The position numbers and the translations under genes are program-made. From Atherix ibis (lineage: Eukaryota > Arthropoda > Insecta > Diptera > Athericidae), in contig OY282608.1 in the NCBI GenBank assembly GCA_958298945.1, positions 81,020,806-81,084,805 of the forward strand: a DNA stretch of 64,000 nucleotides, given 5' to 3'. The notes under the pieces were generated by a model. It had not been told where the DNA came from. It did no database searches and worked only from the letters and a program-made list of their open reading frames with translations. This document shows, piece after piece, positions 27,818 through 41,310 of the stretch (position 1 is the first letter of the stretch; the number at the start of each line of letters is the position of its first letter).

Positions 27818-30029
27818 AACGAACAAACGAACAAACCAACAAACCAACAAACCAGCAAACCAAAACCAACAAACCAACAAACCAAAAAACCAACAAACCA
27901 ACAAACAAACAAGCCAACAAGCCAACAAACAAACAAGCCAACAAACGAACAAACGAACAAACGAACAAACGAACAAACCAACAAACCAATAAACAAATAA
28001 ATCAACAAACCAATAAACCAACAAGCCAACAAACCAACAAACCAACAAACCAGCAAACCAACAAGCCAACAAATGAACAAACGAACAAACCAGCAAACCA
28101 ACATACCAACAAACAAACAAGCCAACAAACGAACAAACCAACAAACCAACAAACCAACAAATAAATAAACCAACAAACCAACAAACCAACAAACGAACAA
28201 ACCAACAAACCAACAAACCAAACAACCAACAAACCAACAAACCAACAAAAAAACAAGCCAACAAACCAACAAACCAACAAGGCAACAAGCCAACAAACCA
28301 ACAAACAAACAAACCATGAACAAACCAACAAACCAACAAACCAACAAACCAACAAACCAACAAACCAACAAGCCAACAAGCCAACAAACCAACAAGCCAA
28401 CAAACGAACAACTGAACAAACCAACAAACCAACAAACCAACAAACAAATAAACCAACAAACCAACAAACCAACAAACCAACAAACCAACAAACCAACAAA
28501 CCAACAAACCAACAAGCCAACAAGCCAACAAACCAACAAACGAACAAACCAACAAACCAACACACCAACAAACCAACAAACCAACAAACCAACAAATCAA
28601 CAAACCAATAAGCCAACAAACCAACAAGCCAACAAACCAACAAACAAATAAACCAACAAACCAACAAACCAGCAAACCAACAAACCAACAAGCCAACAAA
28701 CCAATAACCCAATAAACCAACAAACCAACGAGCCAACAAGCCAACAAACCAAAAACCCAACAAACGATCAAACCCACAAACAAACAAACCAACAAACCAA
28801 CAAACTAACAAACCAAAAAGCCAACAAGCCAACAAGCCAACAAACCAACAAACAAATAAACCAACAAACCAATAAACCAACAAACCAACAAACCAACAAA
28901 CCAACAAACCAACAAACCAACAACCCAACAAACCAACAAACCAACAAACCAACAAACCAACAAACCAACAAACAAATAAGCCAACAAACCAATAAACCAA
29001 CAAACCAACAAACCAACAAACCAACAAACCAACAAACCAACAACCCAACAAACCAACAAACCAACAAACCAACAAACCAAGAAACCAACAAACCAACAAC
29101 CCAACAAACCAAAAAACCAACAAACCAACAAACCAACAAACCAACAAACAAACAAACCAACAAACCAACAAGCCAACAAGCCAACAAACCAACAAGCCAA
29201 TAACAAACAAACCAACAAACCAACAAACCAACAAACCAACAAACCAACAAACCAACAAACCAACAAACCAACAAACCAACAAACCAACAAACCAACAAAC
29301 CAACAAACCAACAAACCAACAAACCAACAAACCAACAAACCAACAAACCAACAAACCAACAAGCCAACAAGCCAAAAAACCAACAAACCAACAAATGAAC
29401 AAACCAACAAACCAACAAACCAACAAACCAACAAACCAACAAACCAACAAGCCAACAAGCCAACAAACCAACAAGCCAACAAACGAACAAACGAACAAAC
29501 CAACAAACCAACAAACCAACAAACCAACAAACCAACAAACCAACAAACCAACAAACCAAGAAACCAACAAACCAACAACCCAACAAACCAAAAAACCAAC
29601 AAACCAACAAACCAACAAACCAACAAACAAACAAACCAACAAACCAACAAGCCAACAAGCCAACAAACCAACAAGCCAATAACAAACAAACCAACAAACC
29701 AACAAACCAACAAACCAACAAACCAACAAACCAACAAACCAACAAACCAACAAACCAACAAACCAACAAACCAACAAACCAACAAACCAACAAACCAACA
29801 AACCAACAAGCCAACAAGCCAAAAAACCAACAAACCAACAAATGAACAAACCAACAAACCAACAAACCAACAAACCAACAAACCAACAAACCAACAAGCC
29901 AACAAGCCAACAAACCAACAAGCCAATAACAAACAAACCAACAAACCAACAAACCAACAAACCAACAAACCAACAAACCAACAAACCAAAAAACCAACAA
30001 ACCAACAAACCAACAAACCAACAAACCAA

Positions 30030-31900
30030 CTAACAAACAAACCAACTAAACAACAAACCAACCAACCAACAATCCAACAAACCAACAAACCAACAAACAA
30101 ACATGCCAACAAGCCAAAAAACTAACAGGCCAACAAACCAACAAACCAACAAACCACAAACCAACAAGCCAAAAAAACCAACAAATCAACAAGCCAACAA
30201 GCAAACAAGCAAACAAGCCAACAAGCCAACAATCCAACAAACCAACAAACCAACTAACCAACAAACCAAGAAACCAACAAACCAACAAGCCAACAAGCCA
30301 ATAAGCCAACAAGCCAACAAACGAACAAACCAACAAACAAACAAACCAACAAATCAACAAACCAAAAAACCAACAAACCAACAAACAAACAAGCTAACAA
30401 ACCAACAAAACAACAAACCAACAAACAAACAAACCAACAAATCAACAAACCAACAAACCAACAAACCAACAAACAAACAAACCAACAAACCAACAAACAA
30501 ATTAACCAACAAACCAACAAACCAACAAACCAACAAACCAACAAACGAACAAGCCAACAAACCAACAAACCAAAAAATCAACAAGCAACCAAACCAACAA
30601 ACCAACAAGCCAACAAACGAACAAAGCAAACGAGCCAACAAACCAACAAACCAAAAAACCAACAAACCACCAAACCAAAAAACCAACAAAAAAACAAACC
30701 AACAAACCAACAAACCAACAAACGAACAAACCAACAAACCAAAAAACGAACAAACGGACAAACCAACAAACCAACAAACCAACAAACCAACAAACCGACA
30801 AACCAACAAACCAACAAACCAACAAACCAACAAACCAACAAACCAACAAACCAACAAACCAACAAACCAACAAACCAACAAACCAACAAACCAACAAACC
30901 AACAAACCAACAAACCAACAAACCAACAAACCAACTAACCAACAAACTATAAAACCAACAAAACAACAAGCCAACAAACCAACAAACCAACAAGCCAACA
31001 AGCGAACAAACCAACAATCAAACAAACCAACAAACCAACAAACCAACAAGCCAACAAACCAACAAGCCTACAAACCAACAACCAAATAAACCAACAAACC
31101 AACAAACCAACAAACCAACAAACCAACAAGCCAACAAGCCAACAAACCAACAAACGAACAAACCAACAAACCAACACACCAACAAACCAACAAACCAACA
31201 AACCAACAAACCAACAAACCAACAAACCAATAAGCCAACAAACCAACAAGCCAACAAACCAACAAACAAATAAACCAACAAACCAACAAACCAGCAAACC
31301 AACAAACCAACAAGCCAACAAACCAATAACCCAATAAACCTACAAACCAACAAACGAACAAACCAACAAACCAACAAACTAACAAGCCAACAAACCAACA
31401 AACCAATGAGCCAACAAGCCAACAAACCAAAAACCCAACAAACGATCAAACCCACAAACAAACAAACCAACAAACCAACAAACTAACAAACCAAAAAGCC
31501 AACAAGCCAACAAGCCAACAAACCAACAAACAAATAAACCAACATACCAATAAACCAATAAACCAACAAACCAACAAACCAACAAACCAACAAACCAACA
31601 ACCCAACAAACCAACAAACCAACAAACCAACAAACCAACAAACCAACAAACAAATAAGCCAACAAACCAATAAACCAACAAACCAACAAACCAACAAACC
31701 AACAAACCAACAAACCAACAACCCAACAAACCAACAAACCAACAAACCAACAAACCAAGAAACCAACAAACCAACAACCCAACAAACCAAAAAACCAACA
31801 AACCAACAAACCAACAAACCAACAAACAAACAAACCAACAAACCAACAAGCCAACAAGCCAACAAACCAACAAGCCAATAACAAACAAACCAACAAACCA
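30030..31900. repeat. 5.43-kb-spaced duplication, right copy
   Basis: This is the partner of 24,603-26,400. Small differences between the copies include AACCACCA and AAAAAACA changes near 30.66-30.70 kb. It continues into the segment that is duplicated again at offset about 6.1 kb. Confidence 0.8.
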
Positions 31901-34350
31901 ACAAACCAACAAACCAACAAACCAACAAACCAACAAACCAACAAACCAACAAACCAACAAACCAACAAACCAACAAACCAACAAACCAACAAACCAACAA
32001 ACCAACAAGCCAACAATCCAAAAAACCAACAAACCAACAAATGAACAAACCAACAAACCAACAAACCAACAAACCAACAAACCAACAAACCAACAAGCCA
32101 ACAAGCCAACAAACCAACAAGCCAACAAACGAACAACCGAACAAACCAACAAACCAACAAACCAACAAACAAATAAACCAACAAACCAACAAACCAACAA
32201 ACCAACAAACCAACAAACCAACAAACCAACAAACCAAAAAACCAACAAACCAACAAACCAACAAACAAACAAACCAACAAACCACCATGCCAACAAAACA
32301 ACAAGCCAATAACGAACAAACCAACAAACCAACAAACCAACAAACCAACAAACCAACAAACCAACAAACCAACAAACCAACCAGCCAACAAGCCAACAAA
32401 CCAACAAGCCAACAAATGAACAAACGAACAAACCAACAAACCAACAAACCAACAAAACAACAAACCAACAAACAAACAAGCCAACAAACGAACAAACGAA
32501 TAAACCAACAAACTAACGAATAAATAAACCAACAAAGCAACAAACGAACAAACCAACAAACCAACAAACCAGCAAACCAAAACCAACAAACCAACAAACC
32601 AAAAAACCAACAAACCAACAAACAAACAAGCCAACAAGCCAACAAACAAACAAGCCAACAAACGAACAAACGAACAAACGAACAAACGAACAAACCAACA
32701 AACCAATAAACAAATAAATCAACAAACCAATAAACCAACAAGCCAACAAACCAACAAACCAACAAACCAGCAAACCAACAAGCCAACAAATGAACAAACG
32801 AACAAACCAGCAAACCAACATACCAACAAACAAACAAGCCAACAAACGAACAAACCAACAAACCAACAAACCAACAAATAAATAAACCAACAAACCAACA
32901 AACCAACAAACCAACAAACCAACAAACCAACAAACGAACAAACCAACAAACCAACAAACAAACAAACCAACAAACCAACAAGCCAACAAACCAACAAACC
33001 AACAAGGCAACAAGCCAACAAACCAACAAACAAACAAACCAACAAACCAACAAACCAACAAGGCAACAAACCAACAAGCCAACAAACCAACAAACAAATA
33101 AACCAACAAACCAACAAACGAACAAACCAACAAACCAACAAACCAACAAACCAACAAGCCAACAAGCCAACAAACCAACAAACGAACAAACCAACAAACC
33201 AACACACCAACAAACCAACAATCCAACAAACCAACAAGCCAACAAACCAACATGCCAACAAACCAACAAGCCAATAACGAACAAACCAACAAACCAACAA
33301 ACCAACAAACCAACAAACCAACAAACCAACAAGCCAATAACGAACAAACCAACAAACCAACAAACCAACAAACCAAGAAACAAATAAACCAACAACCCAA
33401 CAAACCAACAAACCAACAAACCAACAAACCAACAAACCAACACACAAATAAACGAACAAACGAACAAACCATCAAACCAACAAACCAATAAACTAATAAA
33501 CCAACAAACCAACAAACGAACAAACGAACAAACCAACAAACCAACAAACTACCAAACCAACAAGCCAACAAACCAAACAACCAACAAACCAACAAACCAA
33601 CAAATCAACAAACCAACAAACAAACTATCCAACAAACGAACAAACGAACAAACCAACAAACCAACAAACCAACAAATAAATAAACCAACAAACCAACAAA
33701 CGAACAAACCAACAAACCAACAAACCAACGAATCAACAAACCAATAAACCAACAAACCAGCAAACCAACAAACCAACAAACCAACAAACCAACAAACCAA
33801 CAAACCAACAAACCAACAAACCAACAAACCAACAAACCAACAAACCAACAAACCAACAAACCAACAAACCAACAAGTCAACAAGCCAACAAGCCAACAAA
33901 CCAACAAGCCAACAACCGAACAAACGAACAAACCAACAAACCAACAAACCAACAAACAAATAAACCATCAAACCAATAAACCAACAAACCAACAAACCAA
34001 CAAACCAACAAACCAACAACCCAACAAACCAACAAACCAACAAACCAACACACCAACAAACCAACAACCCAACAAACCAACAAACCAACAAACCAACAAA
34101 CCAACAAACCAACAAACCAACAATTCAACAAACCAACAACCCAACAAACCAACAAGCCAATAACGAACAAACCAACAAACCAACAAACCAACAAACCAAC
34201 AAACCAACAAACCAACAAGCCAATAACGAACAAACCAACAAACCAACAAACAAATAAACCAACAAACCAATAAACCAACAAACCAACAAACCAAAAAACC
34301 AACAAACCAACAACCCAACAAACCAACAAGCCAACAAGCCAACAAACCAA
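31320..34350. repeat. 6.03-6.13-kb-spaced duplication, left copy
   Basis: It matches about 37.45-40.43 kb: ACGATCAAACCC at 31,442 and 37,570 (6,128), CTAACGAATAAATAAACC at 32,513 and 38,577 (6,064) and CTATCC at 33,625 and 39,657 (6,032). The offset shrinks in whole-unit steps (64 and 32 bases), so the right copy has lost units. Confidence 0.78.
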
Positions 34351-36735
34351 CAAGCCAATAACGAACAAATCAACAAACCAACAAACCAACAAACCAACAA
34401 ACCAACAAACCAACAAACCAACAAACCAACAAACCAACAAACCAACAAACCAACAAACCAACAAACCAACAAGCCAACAAACCAACAAGCCAACAAATGA
34501 ACAAACGAACAAACCAACAAACCAACAAACCAACAAACCAACAAACCAACAAACCAACAAGCCAACAAGACAACAAACCAACAAGCCAACAAACGAACAA
34601 ACGAACAAACCAACAAACCAACAAACCAACAAACAAATAAACCAACAGACCAACAAACCAACAAACCAACTAACCAACAAACCAAAAAACCAACAAACCA
34701 ACAAACAAACAAACCAACAAACCAACATGCCAACAAGCCAACAAACCAACAAGCCAATAACGAACAAACCAACAAACCAACAAACCAACAAACCAACAAA
34801 CCAACAAACCAACAAACCTAAAAACCAACCAGCCAACAAGCCAACAAACCAACAAGCCAACAAACCAAGAAACCAACAAACCAACAAGCCAAGAAACCAA
34901 CAAACCAACAAACCAACAAACCAGCAAACAAACAAACAAATAAAACAACAAACCAACAAACCAACAACCCAACAAACCCACAAACAAACAAACCAACATG
35001 CCAACAAGCCAACAACCCAACAAACAAACAAACGAACAAACCATCAAACCAACAAACCAATAAACAAATAAATCAACAAACCAACAAACGAACAAACCAA
35101 CAAACCAACAAACCAACAAACCAACAAACAAACAAACCAACAAACCAACAAACCAACAAACTAACAAACCAACAAACCAACAAACCAACAAGCCAACAAG
35201 CCAACAAACCAACAAACCAACAAGCCAACAAACCAAAAAACCAACAAACGAACAAACCAACAAACCAACAAACCAACAAACCAACAAGTCAACAAGCCAA
35301 CAAGCCAACAAACCAACAAGCCAACAACCGAACAAACGAACAAACCAACAAACCAACAAACCAACAAACAAATAAACCATCAAACCAATAAACCAACAAA
35401 CCAACAAACCAACAAACCAACAAACCAACAACCCAACAAACCAACAAACCAACAAACCAACACACCAACAAACCAACAACCCAACAAACCAACAAACCAA
35501 CAAACCAACAAACCAACAAACCAACAAACCAACAATCCAACAAACCAACAACCCAACAAACCAACAAGCCAATAACGAACAAACCAACAAACCAACAAAC
35601 CAACAAACCAACAAACCAACAAACCAACAAGCCAATAACGAACAAACCAACAAACCAACAAACCAACAAACCAACAAACAAATAAACCAACAAACCAATA
35701 AACCAACAAACCAACAAACCAAAAAACCAACAAACCAACAACCCAACAAACCAACAAGCCAACAAGCCAACAAACCAACAAGCCAATAACGAACAAATCA
35801 ACAAACCAACAAACCAACAAACCAACAAACCAACAAATCAACAAACCAACAAACCAACAAACCAACAAACCAACAAACCAACAAACCAACAAACCAACAA
35901 ACCAACAAGCCAACAAACCAACAAGCCAACAAATGAACAAACGAACAAACCAACAAACCAACAAACCAACAAACCAACAAACCAACAAACCAACAAGCCA
36001 ACAAGCCAACAAACCAACAAGCCAACAAACGAACAAACGAACAAACCAACAAACCAACAAACCAACAAACAAATAAACCAACAGACCAACAAACCAACAA
36101 ACCAACTAACCAACAAACCAAAAAACCAACAAACCAACAAACAAACAAACCAACAAACCAACATGCCAACAAGCCAACAAACCAACAAGCCAATAACGAA
36201 CAAACCAACAAACCAACATGCCAACAAGCCAACAAACCAACAAGCCAACAAACGAACAAACGAACAAACCAACAAACCAACAAACCAACAAACAAATAAA
36301 CCAACAGACCAACAAACCAACAAACCAACTAACCAACAAACCAAAAAACCAACAAACCAACAAACAAACAAACCAACAAACCAACATGCCAACAAGCCAA
36401 CAAACCAACAAGCCAATAACGAACAAACCAACAAACCAACAAACCAACAAACCAACAAACCAACAAACCAACAAACCTAAAAACCAACCAGCCAACAAGC
36501 CAACAAACCAACAAGCCAACAAACCAAGAAACCAACAAACCAACAAGCCAAGAAACCAACAAACCAACAAACCAACAAACCAGCAAACAAACAAACAAAT
36601 AAAACAACAAACCAACAAACCAACAACCCAACAAACCCACAAACAAACAAACCAACATGCCAACAAGCCAACAACCCAACAAACAAACAAACGAACAAAC
36701 CATCAAACCAACAAACCAATAAACAAATAAATCAA
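33876..36735. repeat. Tandem duplication, period 1,412-1,659 bases
   Basis: The first copy begins at AAGTCAACAAGCC (G at 33,876; partner 35,288, offset 1,412). ACCGAAC (33,916 and 35,328) and AACCATCA (33,966 and 35,378) keep 1,412. Later markers have 1,428. From the CATGCC site at 34,727 (partner 36,386) the offset is 1,659. The extra ~231 bases come from an additional local repeat: ATGCC occurs at 36,163, 36,218 and 36,386 in the second copy. Confidence 0.8.
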
Positions 36736-37400
36736 CAAACCAACAAACGAACAAACCAACAAACCAACAAACCAACAAACCAACAAACAAACAAACCAAC
36801 AAACCAACAAACCAACAAACCAACAAGCCAACAAACCAAAAAACCAACAAACGAACAAACCAACAAACAAACAAACCAACAAACAAACAAACCAACAAAC
36901 CAACATGCCAACAAGCCAACAAACCAACAAGCCAATAACGAACAAACCAACAAACCAACAAACCAACAAACCAACAAACCAACAAACCAACAAACCTACA
37001 AACCAACAAACCAACAAACCAACCAGCCAACAAGCCAATAAACCAACAAGCCAACAAACCAACAAACCAACAAACCAACAAGCCAAGAAACCAACAAACC
37101 AACAAACCAACAAACCAGCAAACAAACAAACAAATAAAACAACAAACCAACAAACCAACAATCCAACAAACCCACAAACCAACAAACCAACATGCCAAAA
37201 AGCCAACAACCCAACAAACAAATAAACGAACAAACGAACAAACCATCAAACCAACAAACCAATAAACTAATAAACCAACAAACCAACAAACGAACAAACA
37301 AACAAACCAACAAACCAACAAACTACCAAACCAACAAGCCAACAAACCAAACAACCAACAAACCAACAAACCAACAAATCAACAAACCAACAAACAAATA
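36100..37400. repeat. 7.41-7.48-kb-spaced duplication, left copy (partner 43.6-44.9 kb)
   Basis: Matching variant order is seen at offset 7,412 (36.48-36.72 kb against 43.89-44.13 kb) and then 7,484 (37.0-37.4 kb against 44.48-44.88 kb), for example the CATGCCAAAAAGCC/CATGCCAATAAGCC sites at 37,192 and 44,676. The 72-base step equals nine units. Confidence 0.75.
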
Positions 37401-38169
37401 AACCAACAAACCAACAAACCAGCAAACCAACAAACCAACAAGCCAACAAACGAATAACCCAATAAACCTACAAACCAACAAACGAACAAACCAACAAACC
37501 AACAAACTAACAAGCCAACAAACAAACAAACCAATGAGCCAACAAGCCAACAAACCAAAAACCCAACAAACGATCAAACCCACAAACAAACAAACCAACA
37601 AACCAACAAACTAACAAACCAAAAAGCCAACAAGCCAACAAGCCAACAAACCAACAAACAAATAAACCAACAAACCAATAAACCAATAAACCAACAAACC
37701 AACAAACCAACAAACCAACAAACCAACAACCCAACAAACCAACAAACCAACAAACCAACAAACCAACAACCCAACAAACCAACAAACCAACAAACCAACA
37801 AACCAAGAAACCAACAAACCAACAACCCAACAAACCAAAAAACCAACAAACCAACAAACCAACAAACCAACAAACAAACAAACCAACAAACCAACAAGCC
37901 AACAAGCCAACAAACCAACAAGCCAATAACAAACAAACCAACAAACCAACAAACAAACAAACCAACAAACCAACAAACCAACAAACCAACAAACCAACAA
38001 ACCAACAAACCAACAAACCAACAAACCAACAAACCAACAAACCAACAAACCAACAAGCCAACAAGCCAAAAAACCAACAAACCAACAAATGAACAAACCA
38101 ACAAACCAACAAACCAACAAACCAACAAACCAACAAACCAACAAGCCAACAAGCCAACAAACCAACAAG

Positions 38170-41143
38170 CCAACAAACGAACAACTGAACAAACCAACAA
38201 ACCAACAAACCAACAAACAAATAAACCAACAAACCAACAAACCAACAAACCAACAAACCAACAAACCAACAAACCAACAAACCAACAAACCAAAAAACCA
38301 ACAAACCAACAAACCAACAAACAAACAAACCAACAAACCACCATGCCAACAAAACAACAAGCCAATAACGAACAAACCAACAAACCAACAAACCAACAAA
38401 CCAACAAACCAACAAACCAACAAACCAACAAACCAACAAACCAACCAGCCAACAAGCCAACAAACCAACAAGCCAACAAATGAACAAACGAACAAACCAA
38501 CAAACCAACAAACCAACAAACCAACAAACCAACAAACAAACAAGCCAACAAACGAACAAACGAATAAACCAACAAACTAACGAATAAATAAACCAACAAA
38601 GCAACAAACGAACAAACCAACAAACCAACAAACCAGCAAACCAAAACCAACAAACCAACAAACCAAAAAACCAACAAACCAACAAACAAACATGCCAACA
38701 AGCCAACAAACAAACAAGCCAACAAACGAACAAACGAACAAACGAACAAACCAACAAACCAATAAACAAATAAATCAACAAACCAATAAACCAACAAGCC
38801 AACAAACCAACAAACCAACAAACCAGCAAACCAACAAGCCAACAAATGAACAAACGAACAAACCAGCAAACCAACATACCAACAAACAAACAAGCCAACA
38901 AACGAACAAACCAACAAACCAACAAACCAACAAATAAATAAACCAACAAACCAACAAACCAACAAACGAACAAACCAACAAACCAACAAACCAACAAACC
39001 AACAAACCAACAAAAAAACAAGCCAACAAACCAACAAACCAACAAGGCAACAAGCCAACAAACCAACAAACAAACAAACCAACAAACCAACAAACCAACA
39101 AGGCAACAAACCAACAAGCCAACAAACCAACAAACAAATAAACCAACAAACCAACAAAGGAACAAACCAACAAACCAACAAACCAACAAACCAACAAGCC
39201 AACAAGCCAACAAACCAACAAACGAACAAACTAACAAACCAACACACCAACAAACCAACAATCCAACAAACCAACAAGCCAACAAACCAACATGCCAACA
39301 AACCAACAAGCCAATAACGAACAAACCAACAAACCAACAAACCAACAAACCAACAAACCAACAAGCCAATAACGAACAAACCAACAAACCAACAAACCAA
39401 CAAACCAACAAACAAATAAACCAACAACCCAACAAACCAACAAACCAACAAACCAACAAACCAACAAACCAACACACAAATAAACGAACAAACGAACAAA
39501 CCATCAAACCAACAAACCAATAAACTAATAAACCAACAAACCAACAAACGAACAAACGAACAAACCAACAAACCAACAAACTACCAAACCAACAAGCCAA
39601 CAAACCAAACAACCAACAAACCAACAAACCAACAAATCAACAAACCAACAAACAAACTATCCAACAAACGAACAAACGAACAAACGAACAAACCAACAAA
39701 CCAACAAATAAATAAACCAACAAACCAACAAACGAACAAACCAACAAACCAACAAACCAACGAATCAACAAACCAATAAACCAACAAACCAGCAAACCAA
39801 CAAACCAACAAACCAACAAACCAACAAACCAACAAACCAACAAACCAACAAACCAACAAACCAACAAACCAACAAACCAACAAACCAACAAACCAACAAA
39901 CCAACAAACCAACAAACCAACAAGTCAACAAGCCAACAAGCCAACAAACCAACAAGCCAACAACCGAACAAACGAACAAACCAACAAACCAACAAACCAA
40001 CAAACAAATAAACCATCAAACCAATAAACCAATAAACCAACAAACCAACAAACCAACAAACCAACAAACCAACAACCCAACAAACCAACAAACCAACAAA
40101 CCAACACACCAACAAACCAACAACCCAACAAACCAACAAACCAACAAACCAACAAACCAACAAACCAACAAACCAACAAACCAACAATCCAACAAACCAA
40201 CAACCCAACAAACCAACAAGCCAATAACGAACAAACCAACAAACCAACAAACCAACAAACCAACAAACCAACAAACCAACAAGCCAATAACGAACAAACC
40301 AACAAACCAACAAACCAACAAACCAACAAACAAATAAACCAACAAACCAATAAACCAACAAACCAACAAACCAAAAAACCAACAAACCAACAACCCAACA
40401 AACCAACAAGCCAACAAGCCAACAAACCAACAAGCCAATAACGAACAAATCAACAAACCAACAAACCAACAAACCAACAAACCAACAAACCAACAAACCA
40501 ACAAACCAACAAACCAACAAATCAACAAACCAACAAACCAACAAACCAACAAACCAACAAGCCAACAAACCAACAAGCCAACAAATGAACAAACGAACAA
40601 ACCAACAAACCAACAAACCAACAAACCAACAAACCAACAAACCAACAAGCCAACAAGCCAACAAACCAACAAGCCAACAAACGAACAAACGAACAAACCA
40701 ACAAACCAACAAACCAACAAACAAATAAACCAACAGACCAACAAACCAACAAACCAACTAACCAACAAACCAAAAAACCAACAAACCAACAAACAAACAA
40801 ACCAACAAACCAACATGCCAACAAGCCAACAAACCAACAAGCCAATAACGAACAAACCAACAAACCAACAAACCAACAAACCAACAAACCAACAAACCAA
40901 CAAACCAACAAACCTAAAAACCAACCAGCCAACAAGCCAACAAACCAACAAGCCAACAAACCAAGAAACCAACAAACCAACAAGCCAAGAAACCAACAAA
41001 CCAACAAACCAACAAACCAGCAAACAAACAAACAAATAAAACAACAAACCAACAAACCAACAACCCAACAAACCCACAAACAAACAAACCAACATGCCAA
41101 CAAGCCAACAACCCAACAAACAAACAAACGAACAAACCATCAA
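38170..41143. repeat. 2,975-base tandem duplication, first copy
   Basis: Offset is exactly 2,975 across the copy: CCATGCC (38,341 and 41,316), CTAACGAATAAATAAACC (38,577 and 41,552), CTAACAAACCAACAC (near 39,230 and 42,205), CTATCC (39,657 and 42,632), GTCAACAAGCC (near 39,924 and 42,899) and CATGCC (40,815 and 43,790). Clear similarity begins at about 38.3 kb. The right end is sharp: at 41,143 this copy passes into TAAATAAACC while the second copy continues with CCAACAAACCAATAAAC. Confidence 0.9.
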
Positions 41144-41310
41144 ATAAATAAACCAACAAACCAACAAACGAACAAACCAACAAACCAACAAACCAACGAA
41201 TCAACAAACCAATAAACCAACAAACCAGCAAACCAACAAACCAACAAACCAACAAACCAACAAACCAACAAACCAACAAACCAACAAACCAACAAACCAA
41301 CAAACCAACA
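41143..41310. repeat. Chimeric junction segment between the two 2,975-base copies
   Basis: After AACCATCAAA at 41,143 the sequence switches to TAAATAAACC…CAACGAATCAAC…AACCAGCA, the variant order found at about 39,709-39,870 and 33,664-33,760. It then runs through exact units into the start of copy 2 at 41,311. The join therefore links sequence from the right end of the duplicated unit to sequence from its interior. Confidence 0.75.

Larger units (their letters stand above)
25740..29370. repeat. Duplication at offset 2,813 bases (right domain)
   Basis: The segment at about 25.74-26.6 kb recurs at about 28.55-29.4 kb: CACACC at 25,748 and 28,561; ACGATCAAACCC at 25,951 and 28,764; CCCAAC at 26,287 and 29,100, all exactly 2,813 apart. 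Beyond that the offset drifts (2,821 at TAACAAAC, 2,805 at TGAAC), consistent with unit gain and loss inside exact-unit runs. Confidence 0.8.

Noticed and set aside
25507..28587. Open frame of 1,026 codons on the − strand, with another of 946 codons overlapping it in a second frame
   Set aside because: Two long overlapping frames of the same composition are what a stop-free 8-base repeat predicts; real overlapping genes of this size are not expected.
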